Made by a program: the position numbers and the translations under genes. Below the pieces are notes generated by a model, which was given only the letters and a program-made list of their open reading frames with translations, made no database searches and was not told the DNA's origin. 64,000 nucleotides of DNA, taken from Myxococcus eversor (GTDB lineage: Bacteria > Myxococcota > Myxococcia > Myxococcales > Myxococcaceae). Below are positions 51,384-58,225 of the stretch, piece after piece; within the stretch, counting starts at the first letter, position 1; each line of letters starts with the position of its first letter. The stretch covers positions 186,001 to 250,000 of the forward strand of contig NZ_JAAIXY010000019.1 of NCBI RefSeq assembly GCF_010894455.1, in the 5' to 3' direction.

Positions 51384-52685
51384 GTGCCCGTCGAGAAGCC
51401 CAACACGTCGAGCTGGTTCGTGGAGCATCGGGAAGCGACCGAGGTCGCCCACTCCCGCTCGGGGCCACGCGTCCAGCCCCTCCACCAGGAGCAGGGCCTC
51501 TCCCACGCCCTCGCGGTGGAGGGCGGCGTCGAGTACACCTGGGAAGCGCTGGTCGACGGCACCCTTGCCTCCCACGACATGCCCGCGGACTTGAGGACCG
51601 GTGCGACGGAGCTGCTCGACCCGACGCCCGTCCTCGCGACGACGGCGGCGCTGGCCACGGAAGTCGCACGCAGGCTGGTCGACACCGCCCGTGCGGCCGG
51701 AGCCACGCACCTGGATGTGCTGCTACGGGAAGTCGAGCGGCGCACCCTGTGCTTCGGCGACGGACGCACCGTGCGACAGGACTCCCGCCACGCCATCCTG
51801 GAAGTGAAGGCCTTCCAGACGACGGACAGTGGCGTCCTCGATGCCTGGCGCGCCACGGCCTTCCCAGACCTGAATCACCTGCACGCGGCGCTTCCCACCC
51901 TGGAATCCCTGGTGGACGGACTGGTGCGCGAGCTGCGCGAGTCCAGCCCCGGCATCCCCTGTCCCACGGGGATGTTCCCCATCGTCTTTCCTCCGGGCGC
52001 CGCCTCCGCGTGCTTCTTCCACGAAGTCTGCGGGCACCCGCTGGAGGGGGACGTCGTCGCACGCGGTGGCTCGTACCTCGCACGCAGACTGGGCCAACGC
52101 GTGGCCGGCCCGTGGCTCTCCGTATCGGACGACCCCACCGACGGACACGGCGCCCTCGGCTTTCACTGGGACGACGAGGGCCACGCGGCCCAAGCCGTGC
52201 CGCTCCTGAACAAAGGCGTCGTGGGCTCGCCCCTGCTGGATGCACGCAGCGCCAGGCTGCTGGGGCACGCCCCCAACGGCCATGGCCGACGCGTGGGCTT
52301 CCGCCATCCGCCGCTGCCTCGCATGGCTCACACGCGTGTGGAACCTCACGAAGGCCATCTGGAATCAGTGCTGGCGGGAGTGCCTCACGGCCTGCTCGTC
52401 CAGCACCTCACGCCCCGGCACATGGACCTGCTGTCGGGAGACTTCAGCTTCTACATCGTGGAGGCGCGCGAGGTGCGCGATGGCCGCGTGGGCCAGCGCG
52501 TGTCACCCGGCATCCTCGCTGGCAACGGTCTGGAGGCCCTGGCCTCCATCGACGCGGTGGGCGCCGACTCGCGCAACCTCTTCGCCACGCGCGGCTGTCG
52601 CAAGCTGGACCACGGCGCCCTGCCGGTGTCCTTCGGACAACCCGCGGTGCGCTTCCGCGGGCTGACCGTACGTCCCTGGCGCTGA
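51384..52685 (+). CDS. TldD-like zinc metallopeptidase
   Basis: A 433-residue protein starting at GTG (VPVEKPNTSSWFVEHREAT), supported by GGAG 4 nt upstream; an in-frame extension to 50121 would run through the divergent TldE gene. The catalytic motif is HEVCGHPLEGDVV (HExxxH with the downstream Glu), the core of TldD active sites. Further family segments are DDPTDGHGALGFHWDDEGHA and the C-terminal GVSPGILAGNG-like (VSPGILAGNGLEAL). The partner TldE-like gene is divergent with 105 bp between starts. Its substrates are unknown; TldD/E normally degrade flexible peptides or process RiPP precursors. About 5 kb downstream lies the candidate peptide/Rieske cluster, an interesting but unproven connection. 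Confidence 0.88.
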   Translation: MPVEKPNTSSWFVEHREATEVAHSRSGPRVQPLHQEQGLSHALAVEGGVEYTWEALVDGTLASHDMPADLRTGATELLDPTPVLATTAALATEVARRLVDTARAAGATHLDVLLREVERRTLCFGDGRTVRQDSRHAILEVKAFQTTDSGVLDAWRATAFPDLNHLHAALPTLESLVDGLVRELRESSPGIPCPTGMFPIVFPPGAASACFFHEVCGHPLEGDVVARGGSYLARRLGQRVAGPWLSVSDDPTDGHGALGFHWDDEGHAAQAVPLLNKGVVGSPLLDARSARLLGHAPNGHGRRVGFRHPPLPRMAHTRVEPHEGHLESVLAGVPHGLLVQHLTPRHMDLLSGDFSFYIVEAREVRDGRVGQRVSPGILAGNGLEALASIDAVGADSRNLFATRGCRKLDHGALPVSFGQPAVRFRGLTVRPWR

Positions 52686-52702
52686 GCTCGTCGCCTTCCC
52701 CT

Positions 52703-53773
52703 CTACGGCTGGCACAGCCAGCGCTCATCCAGCGGCGGCGGCGGCGGGTCCTCCAGCGGGTCCACCGGAGGGGCCGGCAGGCTGGGGTCGGGGTACGCGT
52801 ACACGCGCTGCACGGAGACACCGGCGCGCGGCTGCACGGTGACCGGCGAGATGACCAGCGGACGCGGGTACGGGCCCGGCGGCTCCTCCGGCGCGGGCAC
52901 GTAGGTGTCCCTGAAGGTCACCGTCACGGGAGTCGTCAGCCCCGGAGGCAGCACCAGCGCGTAGTAGCCGAAGAAGCCCGTCGGGTCCGACGACGCGAAG
53001 AAGCCCATGGGCGACTGGCCCGGCGGACCCACTCCAGGAGGCGCCCAGTTCACCGACAACAAGGTGCCCGCGCTCGTCTCACCCACGACGCTGTCCAGCG
53101 GGATGACGAAGTAGTCGTAGAAGAAGCTGGGCGGATGCACCCAGAAGAGGACGACGCCACCCGTCCGGGCCGGGTCGAGCAACTGCTCCACCGTCGTCGG
53201 CGTGCCCTCTCCCGTCAGGTACTGGGCCACCGCGTCCAGCGCGCCCGCGCTGCCGACCATGGGCGCCGTCTGGGAGGTGCACTCGTTGACGTTGACCTGG
53301 ATGGGGCGCAGGTACGTGGTGGGGTAGTGCGTCGCCGGCGGCAGCGGAAAGGGCGCGCCCTCCGTGAAGAACTCCACGGGCCCCGCCGGAGGAATCGCCT
53401 CCGCCAGATAGGGCGTCGTGGCATCCAGGGGGACACCCTCCACCTGCCAGATGCCCGCGAAGGACGACGTACCGCTGGAGACGGGGGCTCCGCTGCCGGC
53501 CAGCCGCACCGTCGCACCGGGGATGGCCGAGAAGAGCAGGTACGGCGTGTCCTCGAAGAGGGCGGGAGGCGGCGTCTCCTCTCCCGGGAAGTTCAGCACC
53601 GTCAGGAAGAAGGCTTCGGGGTCATAGACGACGCCGGAGACGGTGGCGCGGCGCTCGGGCAGCTCTCCGATGGGAGCGTTCGTACCCTCCTCGGGGGGAA
53701 CGGGCTCTGAATCGGAGCATCCGCCCAACGTGGCGGCGAGCAGGAAGGTGGCGGTGAGGGAGCGGGCCTTCAT
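52703..53773 (-). CDS. Lipoprotein, Pro-rich, unknown function
   Basis: A 356-residue lipoprotein (start MKARSLTATFLLAATLGGC, ATG 53773 with AGGA before it; a second ATG at 53794 is possible). After a Glu/Pro linker the protein contains beta-sandwich-like repeats: RATVSGVVYDPEAFFLTVLN, PGATVRLAGSG, SSFAGIWQVEGVPLD, GYYALVLPPGLTTPVTVTFRDTY. The pattern is like carboxypeptidase-regulatory or invasin-type domains, but no family could be named. The C-terminus is strongly proline-rich (PPVDPLEDPPPPPLD). It follows the multihaem cytochrome gene on the same strand by 17 bp and is likely the last gene of that operon. Confidence 0.75.
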   Translation of the reverse strand: MKARSLTATFLLAATLGGCSDSEPVPPEEGTNAPIGELPERRATVSGVVYDPEAFFLTVLNFPGEETPPPALFEDTPYLLFSAIPGATVRLAGSGAPVSSGTSSFAGIWQVEGVPLDATTPYLAEAIPPAGPVEFFTEGAPFPLPPATHYPTTYLRPIQVNVNECTSQTAPMVGSAGALDAVAQYLTGEGTPTTVEQLLDPARTGGVVLFWVHPPSFFYDYFVIPLDSVVGETSAGTLLSVNWAPPGVGPPGQSPMGFFASSDPTGFFGYYALVLPPGLTTPVTVTFRDTYVPAPEEPPGPYPRPLVISPVTVQPRAGVSVQRVYAYPDPSLPAPPVDPLEDPPPPPLDERWLCQP

Positions 53774-53790
53774 GGCGGTCCTGTTCGGAA

Positions 53791-55698
53791 TCATCGGAGG
53801 GGCAGCACGTGCTCGGCCGGGGGCGTCGTCACGTGGCACGCGTTGGCGCAGTTCCCGTAGATGTTGGGAGCGGACGCGAGGTTTTCGAACTCGAGGTTCT
53901 TGTACTCATTGCCGTGCGTGCCCGGATGGCAGCCGGCACAGGCGATGAGGCTGGGCCGCAGGGTGCTCTCACGCGTCAGGTGGCACAGGGTGCAGTCGCC
54001 CTTGTTCTGGGCGTACTTGCGCGAGCTGATGTGGATGCGGTGCATGAAGTCCGACACGTGCCCCACCGACTCGTCGTAGTGGCACACCTTGCACGTCTCC
54101 ACGTGGTCCACGCTCACGCCGTGGTGGAGGTTGCTCAGCGAGTTCGGCCCGTTGTGGCACACCTGGCAGTTGCCAATCTGGTTGGGGTACTTCGTGGGCT
54201 CGGCCTGACCGACCTGGAAGAAGAAGGGGTCCAGGCGATTGAGCCGCTCACCCATGTAGTTGCGGTGGCCCTTGAGGAGCAGGGCATACGTGCCGGGCTT
54301 CGCGTCCGGCGGCAGCTCCACGGTGTAGCGCGTGCTGGGCCGGTGGGACTTGCCTCCGGGACGGTAGGCCGCGGCGGGATGGATGTAGTACGCCGGCTCG
54401 ACGCCCGTGGGAAACGCGAAGTACGGCGGCGTATGCGAGCCGTTGACGACCTTCAGGTCCTGGAGGGGCCCCACCACCTTGAAGCCCGACTCGGAGGCGC
54501 TGGTGTCGCGCCAGTTGATGAGCATGTTGCTGTTGAAGTACGCGAGCCCGTTGGAGCCGTCCCCCATGTAGTCGTTGAAGCTCGGCATGGTGTCGCGCGG
54601 GTGGAGGGCATGGCCGTCGCCGTCCTGCAGCGCCACGACGAAGTCCAGGGACTCTCCCGGCAGCAGGAAGCGGCCGTTCTGCGGCGGCGCCACCACGACG
54701 CTCTGCTTCAGGCCGAAGCCGCAGCGCACGGCCACGTCGGTGGGCAGGCCGTTGGGCCCCATCTCGAAGCAGGAGTCGGGGCGCTCGTTCTCCGGGACGA
54801 AGGTCACCGGGAACAGGAACGGCTTCAGGGGCATCAGGCTCCAGGTGAGCCGGATGAGCCCCTCGCCCCGGAGGTCCGGCATGGTGAAGGACTTGAAGGG
54901 GTTGGTGGAGTTGGCGAACGAGACCTTCACCGTGGTGAGGTAGTTGATGGCCTCGCGCGTCGCGGCCACCACGGGGACGGGGTCATCCGCGAATTTCGGC
55001 GGCGCCAGTCCCGTGACGGCGAAGGAGACGCGCGTGTGGCCCGTCGCGGCGTTCTCCGCCATGAAGTCGCTGCGCTTGTAGGTCTCGCTGGTGCGCACGT
55101 TGCCGTCGGCGTCGAGCACCTCCAACAACAGCGTGTCCGTGTCGGAGTTCATCCAGGCGGCGTTCTCGTAGAACGTCTCGCGCTGCATCGCGCCCGGGTC
55201 CAGCACCTTCCAGTCGTCGAGCCCCACCGTCAGGCCGCTCCAATCCAAATCCTTGAAGTCCGATTGGAGGCGCGCCCAGGCGGCCGGAGTGCGACGGTCG
55301 TTGTAGTCCGTGTGGACGTCGTGGGCCAGGTCCACCGCGGAGAACTCCCGCAGGAAGTACAGCTCACCCGGCTTCACATTCATCCGCGCCGACGGGGGGA
55401 CCGGGGGGATGGCGGCGCTCAGGGGAATGGCCGCGTTGAGGTTGAGGCACGTATCGGGATAGCTGGGCAGGACGAGCCCTCCCTTCGTGACCGGCTCACC
55501 GTTGGGCAGGATCGCGCAGCCCTTGAAGGACAGCAGCGACAGGGAGATGGCACCCGAGGCGGAGCTGTCGTACGGGTCGAAGGCCGTCGCGCCTCGACCG
55601 CGAGTTCCCTCCGCGTCGGACGTATCGAACAGGTTGCAGCCTGTGATGAGCGCCAGCACCGGGAGCGTCAGCAGCAGCGACTTGAAAGGCGATATCAT
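53791..55698 (-). CDS. Multihaem c-type cytochrome lipoprotein
   Basis: A 635-residue lipoprotein (MISPFKSLLLTLPVLALITGC; lipobox ITGC). The first 450 residues are beta-rich with no haem site and include an OmcA/MtrC-like domain arrangement. The C-terminal 150 residues have four CxxCH motifs, CQVCH, CKVCH, CTLCH and CAGCH, and one unusual CxxxCH (CANACH), with many extra histidines (HRIHIS, HHGVSVDH, HGNEYK) for bis-His ligation. Five haems are thus expected if the last is used. Similar outer-surface cytochromes pass electrons across or outside the outer membrane. It follows the dihaem cytochrome gene on the same strand (115 bp) and lies in the Rieske operon. Confidence 0.85.
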   Translation of the reverse strand: MISPFKSLLLTLPVLALITGCNLFDTSDAEGTRGRGATAFDPYDSSASGAISLSLLSFKGCAILPNGEPVTKGGLVLPSYPDTCLNLNAAIPLSAAIPPVPPSARMNVKPGELYFLREFSAVDLAHDVHTDYNDRRTPAAWARLQSDFKDLDWSGLTVGLDDWKVLDPGAMQRETFYENAAWMNSDTDTLLLEVLDADGNVRTSETYKRSDFMAENAATGHTRVSFAVTGLAPPKFADDPVPVVAATREAINYLTTVKVSFANSTNPFKSFTMPDLRGEGLIRLTWSLMPLKPFLFPVTFVPENERPDSCFEMGPNGLPTDVAVRCGFGLKQSVVVAPPQNGRFLLPGESLDFVVALQDGDGHALHPRDTMPSFNDYMGDGSNGLAYFNSNMLINWRDTSASESGFKVVGPLQDLKVVNGSHTPPYFAFPTGVEPAYYIHPAAAYRPGGKSHRPSTRYTVELPPDAKPGTYALLLKGHRNYMGERLNRLDPFFFQVGQAEPTKYPNQIGNCQVCHNGPNSLSNLHHGVSVDHVETCKVCHYDESVGHVSDFMHRIHISSRKYAQNKGDCTLCHLTRESTLRPSLIACAGCHPGTHGNEYKNLEFENLASAPNIYGNCANACHVTTPPAEHVLPLR

Positions 55699-55813
55699 GA
55701 GGACTCGTGCCAGGCCGGTACCGTTCTGCCCTGTAGCGACTGGCGGGTTTCTAGCGAATGAGAACCCGAGAATCCTATAGGCCCTCCGCCCAATACGCCA
55801 ACAGTCGGCTGCG

Positions 55814-56833
55814 TTACTTCCCGACAGCAGGGGGGCCCGCATCCGGGGGAGCCGCGATCCGAGGGCTCACGGCGGGCAGGGTCTTCAGGTACCGGTAGAT
55901 GGCGCGCAGGTCGTCCTCGTGGAGTCCCGCGAGGAGGCCCCAGGGCATGGCCAGCTTGTTGACCTGACCCCGGCGGCTGGGGGCCGCGGCCACGTCCTTC
56001 CAGGCGGTGAAGCGCGCGACGAAGGCGTCCTCTCCCCCCTTGAAGATGGCGCCCTCGGGGCGCAGCGACGGCGCCTTCTCCTCGCCAAAAGGCGTGGGCA
56101 GGGGAAGTCCTCCAGCGAAGGGCACGGGGGTCTCCTCCAGGCCTCCGTGGCAGAAGGAGCACTGGGCCACGGTGGCCAGGTACTGGCCCCGCGCCACCAC
56201 ATCCCCACCCGGAGGGGGCACGGGGCCCGGCAGCGCGCTGGCCAGCCCCTGGAGCTGGGCGACCAGCTCCTCGGGCAGCTGCGTGCGCTCCACGGAGCGC
56301 GGGACGGGGGGAACCTGGCGCAGGTACGCCACCACGGCGCGTGCGTCCTCGTCGGAGAGGGTCCGCCACTCGGAGTACGGCATCATGGGGAAGAGCGTCC
56401 TGCCATCCCTGCCCCGGCCCTCCCTCAACGCCCGCAGCAGCTCCTCGTCCGTCCAGCGGCCGATGCCGTGCTCGGGGTCCGAGGTGATGTTGGGCGCGCA
56501 GACCCGGCCGGGGACGCCATGCCCCTCGCCGAAGCAATCGCCCGCCAGCGCCTCGGCCTTCGCGGGTCCGCCATAGCGGGAGTAGTCCCGGGCCGTGTGG
56601 CAGGCGCCGCAGCCGAGCACCGCCTCCACGAGATAGCGGCCCCGGGCCACGCGCTCCGCGTCCTTCGCCACGGCCGGGACGACGGCGGCCTTGGGCGCCA
56701 CCGCGAGGGGAGTGGAGGGCGGCACCTGCTTCGGGGCCTCTTCGCGCTGGCTGCACGCGGTCCCCCACACGAGCGTCAGCACGACGACGGCACCCAGCCG
56801 CCCCACTCCGCCAGCACGCATGAGCGCCCTCAC
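55814..56833 (-). CDS. Dihaem cytochrome c lipoprotein
   Basis: A 339-residue lipoprotein with GTG start. The signal ends at WGTAC (lipidated C27). Two class-I cytochrome c domains follow: CGACH (C75, C78, H79) with the distal Met region MMPYSEW, and CSFCH (C225, C228, H229) with LAMPWG. NITSDPEHGIGRWTDEEL and ARAVVAYLRQVPPV are typical of the cytochrome subunits of membrane alcohol and gluconate dehydrogenases. The start overlaps the stop of the Rieske gene (GTGA), so translation is coupled and the protein probably passes electrons from or to that enzyme or a quinone. Confidence 0.9.
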   Translation of the reverse strand: MRALMRAGGVGRLGAVVVLTLVWGTACSQREEAPKQVPPSTPLAVAPKAAVVPAVAKDAERVARGRYLVEAVLGCGACHTARDYSRYGGPAKAEALAGDCFGEGHGVPGRVCAPNITSDPEHGIGRWTDEELLRALREGRGRDGRTLFPMMPYSEWRTLSDEDARAVVAYLRQVPPVPRSVERTQLPEELVAQLQGLASALPGPVPPPGGDVVARGQYLATVAQCSFCHGGLEETPVPFAGGLPLPTPFGEEKAPSLRPEGAIFKGGEDAFVARFTAWKDVAAAPSRRGQVNKLAMPWGLLAGLHEDDLRAIYRYLKTLPAVSPRIAAPPDAGPPAVGK

Positions 56834-57843
56834 TCCATCCCAGGGCTGTCCGGAGCCTGGCCCAGACGCAGCGCCGCCATGGCGCGGCGGTATTCGATGG
56901 GCAGCCGGTCCGCCTTGACGTGGACCTCACCGTCGAAGCCCAGCGGGTGCGCCTTCGGACGCTGCCCCTCGGCGATGCGCCGGTCCTGCTCCAGGATGGC
57001 CAGCTCCGACTTCACGAACATCTCCCCGAAGTTGCGAATCCTCGGGTGGTACGAGCAGAAGTAGAAGCACCGCATCTTCTCTTCCGAGAGGGGCTGCGCC
57101 ACCGCGTAGACGGTGTGCGTGTAGAAGAGCGTCGGCTTGAACTCCAGCCGCACGGCGAAGGGCAACGTCATGTCATAGGTGAGCGTCGTCTTGTCCACGC
57201 GTGGGGGCGCCCCGCCGATGCTCGGTCCGAGCGCCGGGTAGACGATGCGGGCCCTCAGCCCGGAGGCATGCCGCTCCACGTCATAGGCGGGCACCTCCTG
57301 CTGCTCGGGGTTGCCGAACGTCCCCCGGTGCACCCAGGACAGGTGCGCCACGTCGAGGACGATTTCCATCATCCGCCCCGCGGACACGTCCCAGTCCAGC
57401 AGCGGCAACGCCACCGTGGCCAGGGCCCCGTCCTCCAGCTCCGGCCACTCCGGCAGCGGCGCCGACGGCGTCGCGGACAGACAGACCCAGATGAGCCCGT
57501 AGCGCTCGGCGCAGCGGTACGCGGCGAGCCGGGCCTTCTGGGAGATGGGCGCCGAGAGCTGCGAGGGCACCCTCACGCAGCCACCATCGGCCCCGTACGT
57601 CCAGCCATGGAAGGCGCAGCGCAGCCCCTCTCCCACGGGCTCGCCGTCGCAGAGGTCCGCGCCCCGGTGCGCGCAATAGCGCTGCGTGGCCGCGACGCCT
57701 GACGCGGTCCGCCAGACCACGCCATCCACTCCGAGCAGTCGGAAGGCAAGCGGCCGTTCGTTCAGCTCGCGGGAGAAGGCGACCGGATGCCAGAACGCGG
57801 AGAGCGCCTCCTCATAGGGGCGCGGCATGGCGGTGGTGCTCAC
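56830..57843 (-). CDS. Rieske [2Fe-2S] ring-hydroxylating-type oxygenase
   Basis: A 337-residue protein with GTG start (MSTTAMPRPYEEALSAFWHP). The Rieske cluster ligands are C57-x-H59 (CAHRGADL) and C76-x2-H79 (CAFHGWTY). The catalytic domain has D164-x2-H167-x4-H172 (LDVAHLSWVHRGTFGNP), as in the vanillate demethylase/pheophorbide-oxygenase type of mononuclear iron oxygenases. There is no signal peptide, so it acts in the cytoplasm. The gene overlaps a 60-codon peptide gene upstream and a dihaem cytochrome gene downstream, both by GTGA overlaps; this suggests that the peptide is substrate, subunit or chaperone. The reductase normally needed is not in the window. Confidence 0.9.
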   Translation of the reverse strand: MSTTAMPRPYEEALSAFWHPVAFSRELNERPLAFRLLGVDGVVWRTASGVAATQRYCAHRGADLCDGEPVGEGLRCAFHGWTYGADGGCVRVPSQLSAPISQKARLAAYRCAERYGLIWVCLSATPSAPLPEWPELEDGALATVALPLLDWDVSAGRMMEIVLDVAHLSWVHRGTFGNPEQQEVPAYDVERHASGLRARIVYPALGPSIGGAPPRVDKTTLTYDMTLPFAVRLEFKPTLFYTHTVYAVAQPLSEEKMRCFYFCSYHPRIRNFGEMFVKSELAILEQDRRIAEGQRPKAHPLGFDGEVHVKADRLPIEYRRAMAALRLGQAPDSPGME

Positions 57844-58022
57844 GCGAGGGCGAGCGGAGCAATCTTGCTTTCAATCTCCTCGAGCAAGAAGTCGATCTCC
57901 TCAATCTCGTCGAGCTTCTCTGGGGCCGCGGCGACGGAGGGCTCCGCAGAGGGCGCAGCCGCTTCGGAGACCACCGTGGACGTGTTGGGCGACTGGACCG
58001 ACTCTGACGCTTCCGAAGCCAT
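57840..58022 (-). CDS. Small acidic peptide coupled to the Rieske oxygenase (candidate precursor peptide)
   Basis: A 60-residue peptide starting at ATG 58022, with an excellent ribosome site (AGGAGGAG) six bases upstream; a frame start at 58058 is unnecessary. Composition is unusual: the first 35 residues are Ser/Ala/Glu/Pro/Thr-rich and disordered (MASEASESVQSPNTSTV...), and residues about 35-54 form an acidic amphipathic helix with Leu/Ile repeats (EKLDEIEEIDFLLEEIESKI). The end is IAPLALA. It has no Cys, no signal peptide, no membrane segment. Its stop overlaps the GTG of the Rieske gene. The helix plus a short hydrophobic tail recalls the leader-plus-core form of RiPP precursors, but this is inference; alternatively it is a regulatory or scaffold subunit. 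Confidence 0.7.
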   Translation of the reverse strand: MASEASESVQSPNTSTVVSEAAAPSAEPSVAAAPEKLDEIEEIDFLLEEIESKIAPLALA

Positions 58023-58090
58023 GACTCCTCCTGGCACTCGCAGCAAAGGGGTTGCCATGCTCGTGGGAATCCAGGCGAGGTGTCAACACG

Positions 58091-58141
58091 CGGCCGGTGT
58101 GTTCACGCAATGCGTGAACGGCTCGGCGGCCGGTGTGTTCA
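58091..58141. promoter_or_regulatory. Operator-like repeats between peptide/Rieske operon and OM-barrel gene
   Basis: CGGCCGGTGTGTTCA occurs twice (58091-58105 and 58127-58141), 36 bp apart. The first copy overlaps the left arm of a perfect 9-1-9 inverted repeat, GTTCACGCA-A-TGCGTGAAC (58101-58119); the second runs into an imperfect GTTCATGAAAC palindrome. The set lies about 70-120 bp upstream of the peptide gene and 85-135 bp upstream of the divergent barrel gene, so one regulator could serve both. The cognate protein is unknown. Confidence 0.65.
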
Positions 58142-58225
58142 TGAAACGTAACGCCCTGACAGGCAATCTGGTGGGGTGGGTGTCTCGCGACATTGATTGA
58201 GAGGAGGCTAGAGTGCGGCTCCCCC

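Noticed and set aside
53809..55761. Long plus-strand frame opposite the multihaem cytochrome
   Set aside because: The minus strand carries a lipobox and five haem motifs; the plus frame has neither signals nor domains.
55814..56833. Possible MauG/MbnH-type dihaem enzyme next to the Rieske gene
   Set aside because: The haem surroundings and NITSDP segment match dehydrogenase cytochrome subunits rather than MauG, and the Tyr ligand of MauG cannot be assigned.
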